From the NCBI GenBank assembly GCA_011947345.1, contig JAAVTG010000579.1, forward strand, positions 558,001 to 622,000: DNA of 64,000 nt, in the 5' to 3' direction. How positions within the stretch are numbered: the stretch's first letter is position 1; each line of letters opens with the position of its first letter. Source of the stretch: Phytophthora quininea (taxonomy: Eukaryota; Oomycota; Peronosporomycetes; Peronosporales; Peronosporaceae). Both the position numbers and the translations under genes were made by a program. Positions 1 to 12,631 of the stretch are shown here, piece after piece. Under the pieces are notes generated by a model, which saw only the letters and a program-made list of their open reading frames with translations, was not told where the DNA came from and made no database searches.

Positions 1-2172
1 CGGTGTCACCCTCGAAAGGCTCGGAAAGGTGTGGGCGCTGTTAGTTGGATGGTGCGTAGCAGGCTGCTCATCAAGTTTGTTGCGAACAGATCGTCGAGTC
101 TGGTGACGCGTATCGCGAGGCAATTCAAAGGGATCCAATGAACTTCCCAGCACGGTTGAATTTGGCGGCACTCCATCATTTATTCGGCGACGTGAACGCC
201 TCCATCCCTTTCTATCTGGTACGTTCTGCTCATGTTAAATTGCAAACGGTTGATTCTTATGTGTGCATCCAGACTGTGATCGATTCTCCATCAACGCCAC
301 CAAGACTCAAATTCATGGCTATGGGGAACGTAGGAGCCGCGTTCGAAGCTACACGAGATATTGTTAGTGCTCTGAGCTGGTACGAGATCGCCCTTGTTGC
401 GTCGACGAACATGACGTTCACGGACGAGTTGGCAGCTCGTTCGGAGCGGATGTATCTCATGGTTCACAGAGTCCGAGCAAAGTTAAGTGCCTGTGTGTGG
501 AAAACGCAGAGCGGGAGTTTGACGAACTCTGGGCGATGGTCACCAATATCCAAATGGCCTCGGATAAGTCGCACGCGCTCCCTCCCTTCGACTCGTTATT
601 GCATCCGCTGACACCTCAAGACAGGAAAGAGCTGGCCGTGCATTTTTCTCGAAAGTATTTAGTCCATTCTGTCGACGGAAGCCCAGCATTGTATCAGTGA
701 ATGGGCCTTCTGGTCGCAATCATGCCGACCATGACCGTAGACTCCATGTTGCCTATATATCGTACGATTTCTCGGATCACCCAACCGCGCATTTAATGGA
801 GGGCATCTTCGCAACGACGGACCGACGTACTACAAAGGTCGTAGCCTTTGGATACGGACGAGATGACAGCAGCGACTATCGACAGCGTATCGTTCAAAGT
901 GTGGAGAAGTTTGTGGAGCTGTCTAACGCTTCGTTTGAGCAAAGTGCTGCTCGAATTCGAGACGAACAAATACATATCGTAATGGACGCTCAAGGACATA
1001 CGCGCGGAGGCCGGATGCAGATCGTGGCAGCGCGGCCAGCGCCGATAGTAGTGAATTATCTCGTGTATCCTGGAACTTCAGGAGCCAATTTTGTGGATTA
1101 CGTTGTGGTTGACAAGCTCGTAGCTCCCCCAGCTGAAATGGCGTCGGCGTTCACGGAAAAACTTGTGGTATTGCTGAACGCATACCAGGTGAATTACTAT
1201 GAGAAGGTGGTTGCAGCGTCGGGGAGAGCAAGTCTGTGGGAATGTGGTGGAGACCAGAAAGATGATGGCGGTTTTGTTTTCGTCAATTTCAACAAAATCG
1301 ACAAGCTGGAGGCCTCAGTGTTCAGTACGTGGATGTCGATTCTAAGACGAGTTCCTAACAGCACTCTACAGTTGCTGGACCCTGGAATGATGAGTTCAAT
1401 GATCAAAGCTGCTGAATCTGTCACGAGTCGGGAGATCAAAAGAACTTGTGGAGAGAAGCTGATGCCCACGGAATACTACACAGCAGAATTCGGTTTGTGT
1501 CCAGGTAAGGAAGTCCAAGAGCATGCTCATCTCTTTAACATGTGCTAAATACGATTTATTTTCCAGGATCCCGAAGCAGGAACATCTTCGTCGTCACCGA
1601 TTCGGAGGGCTCTTTCTTGACACGTTTATTGTAAGTCATGGATGGAGCGTAAATGAACGAGCTGACACTTTTTCGTCTACGTTGTCAACAGTATGGCGCG
1701 CATTCTACGGCTACTGATGCGCTCTACGCTGGTCTCCCAGTCCTTACCTTGGCAGGCGATTCTTTTGCGAGGTAGAATGTCATTTCTATTGTAATTTCTA
1801 ATTCTTGTGTAGCAAAGAAGGTTGACAGCGCTTTGATCGAACAGCCGTGTTGGGGTCTCCCTGTTGACAAATCTCGGCATCCAAGAGCTAATCACATACA
1901 GCTGCAAAGAGTACGAGGACCTCGCAGGTTTGTTTGCTATTCAACACATTCATCAGAGTTGGGGTCCTAACGTTCTGTTATTTTTCGCAGTATACCTCGC
2001 TACAACTCCCTCTGTCCTTGAGCATTTGCGACGCCAACTTCGACTTGATGAGATAGAACTCAAGCAGCCTTTATTCAGAACGGAAGACCACACACGGCAT
2101 TTGGAGGCAAGCCAGCGCATGATGTACGAGGTTTATGCCCTAACAAATCGTAGCCTTCACCTCGTGGTGTGA
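1..2172 (+). CDS. O-GlcNAc transferase / SPINDLY-type glycosyltransferase (GT41), 5' end outside window
   Basis: Transfers GlcNAc (or fucose in SPY-type members) from a nucleotide sugar to Ser/Thr of nuclear and cytosolic proteins. The first ~400 bases encode TPR-like helices; from about 745 the GT41 catalytic fold begins (HVAYISYDFSDHPTAHLM, then MDAQGHTRGGRM). The C-terminal part has the conserved PKQEHLRRHR, LFLDTF, DALYAGLPVLT and SRVGVSLL-GI-ELI blocks. Exons seen: ~64-1504, 1567-1630, 1692-1771, 1845-1927, 1991-2172, all with GT-AG introns; a short intron near 28-63 probably precedes the first full exon. Single missing G residues near 499 and 696, and probably one at the 1504 splice site, break the frame; adding one G to each run restores it. 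The TPR start lies upstream of the window. Family call firm; OGT versus SPY specificity not decided. Confidence 0.85.
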
Positions 2173-2310
2173 AATAACGCTCGCAAGTAGGTGCTTTAGT
2201 CTCTAATTCGGAACAAGAAGATACTTCGATGCTCAAGAAAGTGAACTTGAAAAATGATGAAGTCGTTGGGTTAAGTTAAAACGCCTATCTCCAAGTTTCC
2301 TGTATCTCGT

Positions 2311-4456
2311 TCACTCACCAACCGAGGACGGATCCGGATGGGGGTGATGTCTTCTGCTTCCTATCGATTCTAGTGCTTTGTGGCTGGTTTTTGGTCCGTG
2401 GTGAGCTGTTGGTGACTCGGCAGCTTCCTCGTCGGAGCGTCGCCGCGGGACTTTGTGCAGTGCAAATGGCAGGCGTTCCGAGTCTGCGTGCACGGGGGCT
2501 CGTTCAGAATGCGACTTCTCGTTCCCACTCGGAGTACTTGGACTTGACCCATTAGTTGGTGAGGACACTGGTTGGCGTGGTCGTGCCCGAGTGTTCCCGG
2601 TAGAAGTCGCATATCGTTTGAAAGTCACAGGATGATTCGGACTCAATGCCACTGGCATTGTGGCACCGGTACTGCCACTTCCTGAATTTCGAGGCGATTG
2701 CTTTTCTGCTTTGGGTGTTCCTTTTGGCTGAAGCGGATTGTCCATTATTCGTCCGCGAGTACGGCCGCTGGTCAACGTCCCTGGCGACATTGACACTGGG
2801 CTTGTAGCCCCGGGACACTAGTATTTGAAGCCGTAGAGCCATTTGGAGTGGCCCCACTTCCACTCGTACTGTCAGTACGTGACAATCGCTGAACGATTGA
2901 CGGTAATTTGGCCTCCTCGTTTGATTTCGTCGCGGTTGAAAACGGCGGTGCTGGTGTGTAGGTGATGGCGAAACTGGAGTCGTCGTCGTCGTCTTCTACT
3001 TCGTCCTGCAAGGACGTGGCGGCAAACGCGGTCGGAAGGCAGCCATTTGTGTAGGTTGTTCCACGCACCCACGGGTGGCTGAAGATTTCAGGGATCGATG
3101 CACGTTCGTTCGGATCGGGTTTAAGCATTCGTGCGATAAGATCTTGGAGCGCCGGACTCAAGTCCGTGTCCATTTTGAATTGACAGCGCATGATTCGGTT
3201 GCGGATGACGTTCTCACGAGGACGGTTGGTGCCCTGCAGATCGGGGCCTTCGAAAGGCAGTCGCCCACACACGATGGCAAACAGAATTACGCCGAGACTC
3301 CACACATCGAGTGGAGGACCAGCGTTGGATGTGCCACGGAAAACCTCCGGCGCAAGATACGAAATTGATCCGCAGCTGGTTTTCATCATGGCCCCCGGTT
3401 TGTAGAAATCGCTCAAACCAAAGTCGGCGATCTTGGCCGTTGAAATGTCGTTTTTGCTAGCGAAAACAAGTCGAACCATGGTTAGAGCATTGGGAATGTA
3501 TACGGAGCCTCTGGCGCGTCTTACTTTGTCAACAAAATGTTTTCCAGCTTGAGATCTCGATGGCAAATGTGTTGGTTGTGCGCATAGCCAACGCCGGCAA
3601 GGACCTGGGTGAACAGCCCCACGCCGTCCTCCTCCGACAGACCGCCTGGAAATTGCTTAATGTAATGAAAGAGGTCGCCACTACGGAGGGAGGTCAGTTC
3701 AGGAGTATTAATACTCATCGCAAAACCAAATCACAAGTAAAGGCATTACCCTTCCAGCAGTTCGAACACAAGCACGATGTGATTAGGCTCGTTGATCACC
3801 CGGTAGAGCTTGATAATACTCGGGTGGTTGAGTGCCTGTTGATAAGAAAATTAGCAACTCGTGGAACATCCGCCATAAGCAAAAAGCCTACCATCAGACA
3901 CTGAATCTCCGTCGTAGTGCGTTCGACATCTCCTAAAGACCCCATCTCGTTTTTCTATAGCCACCACAACGTCAACGCCACGCAGTTGTCTACTTCGAAT
4001 GGGCAAAAGTCTCACCAGAATGAACTTGAGCGCCACCTTCTCGTTCGTGAGTTGGTGCACGCCCAGTCGAACTTCTCCGAAGCCTCCTCGACCGAGCAGC
4101 GTCGTAACTTTATAGCCTCCGACGACATTGGCCACTTTCTCGTCGCTGTTGTTGCTGTTGTCCTCCCCGCCAGAGTTTGGCGCCTTGAAGGACCTCCCTG
4201 TGGAGAAGAACATCATGTCGTTCTCCTCGATGCACATGACGTCGTCGATCTCGGCGCCATCGGCGTTGAAGACGCGCGAGGCCATAGGCACCATCTCGAG
4301 GCGCTGCGAGGCCGCGCATAGGAACTCGTCCCAGGTCCAGTGACTCTGCACGAACAGCACGCGCGGGTGGTCGAAGTGGCCGTTCTTGAAGGCCTTGATG
4401 GGCTTTCCCTGCACCGCGTGGTCGCTGAAGTCGTCAATGTCGTCAAAGTCCGCCAT
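2311..4456 (-). CDS. CAMK/SNF1-like Ser/Thr protein kinase with N-terminal doublecortin-like fold
   Basis: Residues ~30-85 resemble a ubiquitin-fold/doublecortin-type domain (HPRVLFVQSHWTWDEFL ... MFFSTG). The kinase domain follows: Gly loop GRGGFGEV, Lys in VALKF, HRDLKLEN catalytic loop, ADFGLSDF (DFG), APE in YLAPEVF. The tail is low-complexity and Ser/Pro-rich with an acidic stretch EDDDDDSS. Five exons: 4016-4456, 3892-3954, 3750-3835, 3525-3680, 2311-3456. One C appears missing in the CCCC run at 2808-2811 (plus strand); with it the exons sum to 631 codons, giving 630 residues. Start chosen at the ATG at 4456, the first in frame before the conserved fold. It is transcribed divergently from the E2 gene at 4703. 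Family firm, substrate unknown. Confidence 0.85.
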
Positions 4457-4702
4457 GGTGAGTCGGCAGAGCAGCAGGCAGCTCCTGCGGCATCCGCTCG
4501 GGGCTGGTTGTCGCGCGGCGCCGATGGAGGTCGGTCGTTTCCTTCTTCCCCCAGTATATTTAGCCGCTATGTTTAGTTCAACTTCCGGACCATCACTCTG
4601 AGACTAGGATAAAGCATAAAATCGAGGTTTAGCATAGGGAGGAATCCCAGCAAAACAGTTGAGCAAAAAGCTGCCTCGGGGCGCCTGGAACTGCAGCGAG
4701 AG
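4457..4702. promoter_or_regulatory. Shared divergent promoter region
   Basis: The 246 bp between the start codons of the kinase (minus) and the UBC13-type E2 (plus) must hold both promoters and both 5' UTRs. A TATA-like stretch (GTATATTTAG) lies at about 4554. I see no other motif I can defend. Confidence 0.4.
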
Positions 4703-5344
<642 letters not shown>

Positions 5345-5473
5345 GACCGCCACTAGGGAATAGCTCGGGTGCTTCATCAACTGTAGTTTCTCCTTTTTAC
5401 GCTTTACATTTTTCAATCACTTCATTTTGAAAGCGTTCTGTAGACTCCGTTCTTCACTTCAAAAGAGACGGCT

Positions 5474-6902
5474 CTAAAGCTCGTCGCGACCAGTGCTATC
5501 GGTGGATCCGTGGGCACATGACAATGGGGGTTGCAACACGAAGAGAGGCGTGTGCGAGGCATTGAAAGGCGTTGTGAAATCGCTCTGTGAGAAGCCATAC
5601 GAGTCGAGGACCTGCCAGTCTTGCAGAAGCTGCGGAAGCCGAAGCGGCCCGTATTGGCGATGGGCATTCCACACGACTGTGTCAGGCCCCACGGGAACAA
5701 CCACCATGACAATGGAACCGTCGGACGTTGCACGACCAGGTTCGCAAAGAGGCGTCGCAAGTTCGCGCAGCTCATGCATGACCTTCAAATCGCCATCAGG
5801 GTCCAGCGGGTCTCCAGCACGGCCAAGGCCTTCACTTGCAAGGGCCACAGCTGCAATGATAACGTCAAAGCGCTCGTCAGCTGCTGATTCTACGCCCGCA
5901 TCTTGAAATTCGGCGGTGGTGAAAGTCTGCAAGTCCGGGTGGCTGTAGTGAAGTCTGTTCCGCGCCACCGTGGTGCACGACACTGCTTTCTGTGCAAGGC
6001 AAATACTCTCAACCCACGGACGTCCGCTGCTGCCCATTATCAATACGCGCTTGCCCGTTAACGGATATTTCTCAAGCCCAGCGTGGACGAATCGATCTGC
6101 CGGACTGTGGCTCGCATCCTCGACAAACTTGTCGATGGTTTCGCGTGAGAACTCCTTGCCGTAAGCTCGATCGGCACCGCTACACAAATGATATGTTAGT
6201 GGCGAGATCAACAAACAAAAGCGCACAACTGTAGACGTACGTTTGATCATCAAAGTACCATTTCCGAACCGGAACTCGGCCGTCCATCGTGTAGCGTTTG
6301 CACAGATCCATCGGCATATTTGCAGGTGGAGACGCCGACACTCTAGCGCCTGCATCCTCTCCGAGTGTGTCATCTTGATCCCCGCATGACACAAACTTGG
6401 GCTCCGACACACTGAGATCCACCCAGCGCACGTAGAAAGCTCGCAATTTGCTGCTAGCCTTGCCCACCTCGGTCACATTAAGTCTTGAGACAGGTACTTC
6501 CACATACACGCGCAGAACGAATCGATTGCCAGCCTTGTCAGGGTCCAATTCCACTCGGTACTTCCTCACGTACTGCAGCTGGGAGTCCACAAACATGTCG
6601 AACGCTGCTGGTTCACTGGTCGTACTGCCATTCGACTCGAAGAAGGACATCGTCACTAACGCTCCGTCGGAGTTGATCCACTCTGGAAAAGTGACAGATA
6701 CGTCCAATACAGAGGAGGAGACGTGCAATACGTCTTGGTCTTCGTTTGAGGGAACCCAGAGCGCGTCTTGTGACGGCGCTACGGTGACTCTCACGGGAAA
6801 GCCAGGGTCGTGCATTGTATATGGATCAGCTCTGTAGACCCCACTGCCCGGGAAGGCGGCGGAGGCTCCATACATCACCGCAGCGACGATGAGCAGGATC
6901 AT
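5474..6902 (-). CDS. Secretory/luminal protein with DUF268-like C-terminal domain
   Basis: Two exons, 6241-6902 and 5474-6179, intron 6180-6240; 455 residues. The N-terminus (MILLIVAAVMYGASAAF) is a convincing signal peptide or signal anchor. The first half (to ~residue 200) is an unrecognised beta-rich region. The second half has GKRVLIMGSSGRPWVES, a Rossmann-like turn; FDVIIAAVALASEGLGR; then DTVVWNAHRQYGPLRLPQLL and DWQVLDSYGF, the pattern of DUF268 (PF03269), a predicted methyltransferase-like family of unknown role. Only 69 bp separate its start codon from that of the BMT2-like gene. Confidence 0.7.
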
Positions 6903-6971
6903 TCTGGTTATGAAAACAATTGTCTATATCTGAAATGGATTAATTCCTAAAAAGACGCAGTGTCTAAAGTC
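6903..6971. promoter_or_regulatory. Very short divergent promoter
   Basis: Only 69 bp lie between the two divergent start codons (DUF268-like on minus, BMT2-like on plus), so the two transcripts probably have very short leaders or overlapping 5' ends. The stretch is AT-rich (ATGAAAACAATTGTCTATAT) compared with the flanking coding DNA. Confidence 0.45.
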
Positions 6972-7834
6972 ATGGCCGTCGTCAATGCTGATGGCGGTGC
7001 TGCCGCGGCGTCTGCGAGCGCGCCCAGCACCTCCAAGACCGCGGCCAAGCAGATGAAGAAGGCCAAGAAGCCCCGCAAGCCGCTGCACATCGCTCCTCCG
7101 CGCATGAAGTCGCGCCGCAAGGCCCGCCAAGTGACCACCGAGTTCCACCGATTGACACACGAGCTGGACCGCCTCAAGCAGCACAAGACAGCAGAGTCTG
7201 GCGAGCGCATCCAGCAGATCAACGCCCAGTTAGGCGCACTAGGCGGTCGACAGGCCTATCAGGACGCCAGCATCCTCAGCACGAGCTTCCACCGCACATC
7301 CAAGTGGGTTTTCCAACTGCTCACCCGCTTCGAGCTCCGTCCCAAGGCCAAGCAGCCGCCGCTGCGGGTGCTGGAGGTGGGTGCCATCAACACGCAGCTG
7401 CTGTCGTGTCCGTGGCTGGACGTGAGAGCCATTGACCTCAACTCGAGGCACGAGAAGATCGAGCAGCGAGACTTCTTCAGTCTCAAACCCTCTGGGAGTT
7501 CCAGGTGCTGGTGTCCAGCATGGTGCTCAACTGTGTGCCAGGCGCAGACAAACGCGGTGAGATGTTGAGACTGTATAGGAATCATTTGCGAGAAGGAGGA
7601 CTGCTCTTCTTGATGCTGCCGCTGCTGTGTCTGCGTCACTCGCAATTCATGACGTACGCGCGCTTTACCAAGATCTTGGAGGCCGTGGGCTTTAAAGTTC
7701 GAGAGACGAAGGACTCACCCAAAGTCGCGTTCTTCTGCTTGGAGCGGACCGAGACTGCGGATGAGAAGGCGTCGTTTCCGAAGAAGTTGCTGCTGCAAGG
7801 AGACAAACGCAACGACTTCTGCGTCGCCATCTAG
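6972..7834 (+). CDS. BMT2: 25S rRNA adenine-N1 methyltransferase, BMT2/SAMTOR family
   Basis: SAM-dependent enzyme of the PF11968 family; the yeast member methylates an adenine of large-subunit rRNA. The N-terminus is basic (KQMKKAKKPRKP), fitting a nucleolar location. The Rossmann core is LRVLEVGAINTQLL, then VRAIDLNS (acidic residue for SAM), IEQRDFF, VLVSSMVLNCVP, GLLFLMLPLLCLRHSQ and YARFTKILEAVGF, all in the family order. One G is missing in the GGG run at 7494-7496; with it the gene is 287 residues. ATG at 6972 chosen; nothing upstream in frame is coding-like. Confidence 0.85.
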
Positions 7835-7909
7835 ATAGAGGTAGGAAGGCGTTGATCGCTTTCACATGTGTCACTAATCCAACTGCTTATTAGCCGGGAT
7901 GTCTCCTGT

Positions 7910-9576
7910 CTATCGAGGTTGTTCGGCAGCGACGATTGCCTTAAAGTATGTCATGCAGTCGTCGCGTGTCTTCTCCGGGTTAGATAGTTGCCATGCCATT
8001 ACGCGGTCAAGCAGTTCCTTCATGCCGGGGCCAGGCTTTACGCCGAGTTGTTTCACGAGATCGTTTCCCTGTCGAATGCCACACAAAAAGGTAAAGTATT
8101 AGTCGTGAAAGAAAGATAGGATGAATGGTTGGCGACTGCAACTTACATTGAGCAGTGGCTTGAGTTCCCAGACGTTTTCCAGACCAGCGTCACGGATCTG
8201 AGCGTTAAAGGACTCGTAGCGCTGCACGACAGACGCGTGAGCATCAGCTGCAGCTCCGTCCACAACCTCCTGAACCAATGCAACATCTCGGCAGAGCTCC
8301 CATTGGGCAGCGATACTGCGGATAAGAAGCCCAACGTTCACACGATCGAACTCGGATTTGGTAGCCGCTTGGAGCTCAACAACGTGCTCTAACATGTTAT
8401 CCACATCCTTCGCATCACGGTTGGGCAATTTCAGAGCATCCTGAATGACAAACGAGGCCACCGACCGCCGACGCTTGTCACGGACTCGCAAGTCTCGGAA
8501 TGGTAGGAGAAAAGCTGCCAGGATTCGCACTTGAAGATGATGTTTCTGCTCTGCTGACATACTGTCGACGTCCAACAGACCATTTGGAGAAGAAGAAGCC
8601 AAGTGCTGGTACATCTGAGAGGCGTAGGCATGGCATCGACTCCACACGTGGTCGCCAATCGTTTCTAGCTCGTTGTCTGCGCCGATCACAGGCATCTTCT
8701 GGGCTTCAAGCAACGTTGGAGGAAGGAAGACGCTTTCACACAAGTGAAGCTCATGGAGCAGTCGCAGCGCACGTTCAGGATGCGCCGCACTACCAGTCAG
8801 CATACTGGCAAACTCCTTTCCCACTCGCTCGCGGCTCACCTTGCGTACCAGCGCCACTCGGACTTCCTCTAACAGCGCGGCGGCGCGCAGCTCGTCCTCG
8901 AGGATGCAGTTAAACCTCGACGCGAAGCGCACCGCACGTAGCACACGCAGTGGGTCGTCCAGGAACGTCACTCTCGGCTCCAAGGGGTGCGCAGTCGACC
9001 TGCTCGGAGGTCATCGATGCCGCGACCTGTAAAGTCCTCAACCTGCTTTGTAGCCAAGTTGTAGAACAAGCTGTTGATGGTGAAGTCTCTGCGCTCTGCG
9101 TCCTGCTGTGGGGTGCCGATTTCCACGGTCGGGATGCGGTTGTCCTCCGAGGCGTAGGTCTCAGCCCGGAGGTTCACAAAGTCCACCCAGCCCTTGTTCT
9201 CTCCGATCTGCATGGTGGCGGTCTCCAGGTGCTTGCTCTGCTCTGGGTTGGCCTTGATGACGCCCACAGCCTTGGTCTGACGTCCTTGCTTGGTCTCGAA
9301 GCAGTTCACCAGGTCTGCGAAGGCTCTGCCTGTCATCTTGTCCAGCACGATGTCCACGTCGTCGCTCTCTCGGCCCAGCAGCTTGTCGCGCACCCAGCCG
9401 CCGGCCACACGCAGAACGGCGCCGTCTGCAGCCTCCTGGGCCGCCACATCCAGCAGGAACGCAAAGAGCTTTTCCTCGTTGGGTGTTAGGCGTACAGTGG
9501 GGTCCATGGCGATGGGTTCTTCCTGCTCGACGCGCTGCTTGCTCAAGACCGACACTGGGTCGGTCGAGCGCTTCAT
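7910..9576 (-). CDS. tRNA nucleotidyltransferase (CCA-adding enzyme), class II
   Basis: Adds CCA to tRNA 3' ends in nucleus/cytosol and mitochondria. Two exons, 8147-9576 and 7910-8068. Class II head motifs in order: LRVAGGWVRDKLLG, the DVDIVLD metal-binding pair, ERRDFTINSLFYN, GRGIDDL, and DPLRVLRAVRFASRF. The helical body and tail follow. One G is missing in the GGGG run at 8984-8987 (plus strand); corrected length is 529 residues. An upstream in-frame ATG at 9645 would leave only 14 bp to the divergent gene, so I prefer ATG 9576 (MKRSTDP); the longer N-terminus could be a mitochondrial form. The tRNAs at 60-64 kb end without CCA and would be substrates of this activity. Confidence 0.93.
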
Positions 9577-9659
9577 TGGCAGATGAAATGGCGGGTCTGG
9601 CAAAAACCCTGGTGAATGGTTGGGTGCCAATGATGAATAACCCATTTTTCAAAACACCC

Positions 9660-10443
9660 ATGGCGGACGATGGCGTCGCTGCGGAGGAGATTGCCAGGCA
9701 GATTGCAGCGCTACGACCGCGCGTGCAGGGGTCTGAAGGAGTGATGGCGTATCTGGTCCGTGTGGACTAGCTGTTCGCTATCGAGAGCTGACGTTGCGCG
9801 TACTGCAGGAGAAGCCCCAGCGCTCAGATGTGAACAAGCTCTTCCTGGCCAGCACCATTCGAGGGTCCGTTCTTGGGTATTTTGCTTAGTACTATGGGTG
9901 TGCAGAGATTCATTTTCTTGCTGTTGCAGCGTGAACTCGCACAACCGTCGCCAGGAGGAAGACAAGTGCTGGAAGCTGCGGACGATGGAGCAGAAGCTCG
10001 ACGAAAGGAGCGACCGTCGCGGGTCGAGACGAGATCGGAGCAGAAGCAGGAGTCGTGCTAGGAGAGATGAAGGAAGGAAGCGTCGGAGAAGCAGGAGTCG
10101 CAGTAGAAGTCGTAGTCGACGACGACGTAGACGAGATGGAGGAACCCATCGCAGTCGCAGCCGCAGTCCTGTTGCTGAGACGAAGCAAGAAACAAAAGAA
10201 GACGAAAGTGAACGGGACTACTGGGCGCGGAAGAAGGCTGAGAAGACCAAAAGGATCTGGGAGGACCTGAACACGCAAAACAGTGTGATGGTGGAGAATG
10301 CGCCTGACTTTAGCAGCGAGGAATCGGATGACGACGATGTCAAACCAGCAGCAGTAGAGCTAAGATCCGAGTCTGTTAAGCAGCGGAAGCAACCCAAGCG
10401 CGGCAAGAAGTCGATAAAGAAGCGTAGCCGCAGCTACTCGTAA
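9660..10443 (+). CDS. RS-rich protein resembling NKAPD1 (C11orf57)
   Basis: Three exons, 9660-9755, 9809-9864, 9930-10443, summing to 222 codons (221 residues). The segment VNKLFLASTIRGVNSHNRRQ followed by EEDKCWKLR matches the N-terminal signature I recall for the animal NKAPD1 family. It is followed by Arg/Ser dipeptide-rich blocks (residues ~70-110), an acidic SSEESDDDD patch, and a basic end. Probably nuclear, in RNA processing, by composition only. The first intron is the least certain: the reading frame upstream of 9809 (RELTLRVLQ) is also open and could be coding. Divergent from the CCA enzyme, 83 bp between starts. Confidence 0.55.
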
Positions 10444-10483
10444 AACTCATTGATCCCTTTAACGTCTTTGGTCGCTCCCCGCC

Positions 10484-12285
10484 TTAGTTCCATGTGGCAA
10501 TAGCCTGGTATGTCGCGAAGATCATAGTGAAGACACCTATCGCGATGACGACGTTGTTCAAGGTCTTGCCTTCATCGACCAGCTTCGAGTGGAACAGACA
10601 CGGGTAGATAAACGCCAGCGGCACGGAGCAAAAGCCTCCGATAATGGCCACAAAATTGTCGAGCTCCTCCTTGCCGTAGTACGCGATCGCGGCTGTGAGG
10701 CACACGAGCGCAAAGCGGAAGCCATTCTTTTCCCAGCGCCAATACCCCTTCTGGGTGTGGTGAGGGAACAAGTATCCTTCGAGGATCTTCACGACGGGGT
10801 ACAACATGAGCGGATACGTGAAAACGAGGGCCAGCGAATACGTGAGCTGAACTGCCATGGTCGCGCCGCTGTCTTTGGCGTTCGGGAGATTGAGTGTGAC
10901 GACGGATTGCGTGTCCTGGCCGAACGCTGCGTACACCAGACCAGCAAACACGCAGAAGAGAGTCACCAGGAAAAGCATCGTGGTGGATAGAATTCGCGGG
11001 AACTTGTGCTTGATGTCGTTGCTCATGGCGTCGTAGATTGGCAGCACCAGCCCAATTCCCTCAAAGCAAAAGACCGCCGTGCCCAACAGCATCGCCCAAC
11101 TTGTCGAGTTGAAGTTCTCCCAAGTAGCGGTGCCGACTGGCGCGTGCTCCACTGTTTGGATCGAGTATGAGACGATGTACACGATGCCAAAGAGAATGAG
11201 CAGATCAGCAAATAGGTTCGTGAGCGCAAAGTACTCGATGCGGCGCACCCACGAAAGCGGTGTGTACAGCAAGATCTGCAGCAGGATAAGCGTCAAAGAC
11301 GACGACGCGGTCGTCCGATGGATGTCGAAAGCGGCTAGTATCACTTCGCCAATGTTCTTCTCGACGAAGATCAAATACGAGCAGCAAAAGCCGACTTGGG
11401 ATAGCACCAGCGAAATATTGACGGCGACACGACCGACTTTGCCAAACGCCTTTTCACCCACAAGACCGTACGACACGTTGGAGTGGCCATGTTTGCTCAG
11501 CACCACATTTGAACACGCCGTCAGTCGCAGCATGCAGAATGTCGACATCATTGCTGAGGCACACAGCGCCGCCAGAGAAAACAACATGCCGCCATTGGCG
11601 AAACCTTTGGGCAAGAACAAGATGCCGCTTCCGATGAACGACTTGAGGATCGTGAAGACCGTCTTGCCCACGGTCGCTCCTGGCTTCTGCGTCTCGGGCC
11701 TTCTCTTCCACGCTCGAGTCAGCAACGGCGTGCTGTCTCCCAACTCCTATAGATAACAGCAACAACACTCGTCAGCGCGCCAACAGTATAACGCCATCTG
11801 GGCGTCCGCCACGTACGTCCGAGTCTTCGTCGTCCGCGAGGCCCAGACTGGCGACGATAAAGTCACCGTACGTAGACTCTAGCAAGCCTGGAGTAGGCTG
11901 GATGGAGTCGAGGAACGAGTCCTGCACGTAGGACGGCACGAGCGGGCTGTTGCCAGGCAAATTGGTGATCACGTGCTCCCTACGGAAACCTCCAGGCTGT
12001 GCAATGTCCGACGCCTTGCCTAGCAATGACAGCAGTAGTGTTAGCTCCATAGCAATTCTGCGGTAATCGTTACGTGGCTACCGCACCGATGTCCTCGTGC
12101 AAGATCTCGCTCTGGTCGGGCAGCGACTTGGGACGTGGAGGTCCGTCCTGCGTCTCCTTGAGGATCGCGAAGAAGATGTCGCGCGTCATGTCCGATCCCT
12201 CCTCCGCGATGTCATGCACGTCCGCGGGCAGCAGCGCCTCTCCCTGCGCGTCGGTGCTCGGCTGCTTGTCGTTCGGGGTGGCCAT
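10484..12285 (-). CDS. AAAP-family amino-acid/auxin permease-type transporter, copy 1
   Basis: Exons 12087-12285, 11817-12019, 10484-11746; exact 1665 nt, 554 residues. The N-terminal tail (PADVHDIAEEGSDMTR) is cytosolic. The permease core starts at TVFTILKSFIGSGILFLPKGF, the TM1 signature of the SLC36/AVT3 group of vacuolar/lysosomal amino-acid exporters, and has about 11 membrane segments ending KLVDEGKTLNN. Likely imports or exports neutral amino acids at vacuole or plasma membrane. A close paralogue sits at 50634-52533 on the other strand; the 5' introns are at identical places, but this copy lacks the paralogue's two 3' introns. Confidence 0.88.
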
Positions 12286-12631
12286 GGCGTTGGTCTTGCT
12301 GCGGCTCGGGAACAGGAAAAGTGACGATGCCGAAGCGATGCGACGCGATTGTATGCGATATTTTGTCTTGAGTTGACTATGCATGTACTCCGTCTGTAAA
12401 GCATCCTACCCGCAAATGCGCTGCTTGCACTTGGGCGCACTAGCATGGCATGCTCGTATGAGTGTGATCTGCAAACACACGAGGTAGTTGCCTTTTACTC
12501 GATCGATAAGCGCTGCGCTCCTGCTTCCATAGAGCTAGGCCGTATCCAAAGGGGTGATGCCCTTGTAGCCATTTCGCTGGGCGACTGTAGCCATCACGAT
12601 GTTCGTCACAGGTAAGTCGTTTTCGATGCGC

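Noticed and set aside
481..510. Tiny intron (28 nt, GTTAAG...GCAG) in the OGT gene
   Set aside because: Shorter than any intron confirmed by phase elsewhere in the window (minimum about 36-41 nt), and a single missing G explains the frame better.
138..2172. OGT gene as a pseudogene
   Set aside because: Both internal breaks are single-G deficits in runs, the same error seen in clearly essential genes of the window; splice sites and motifs are otherwise intact.
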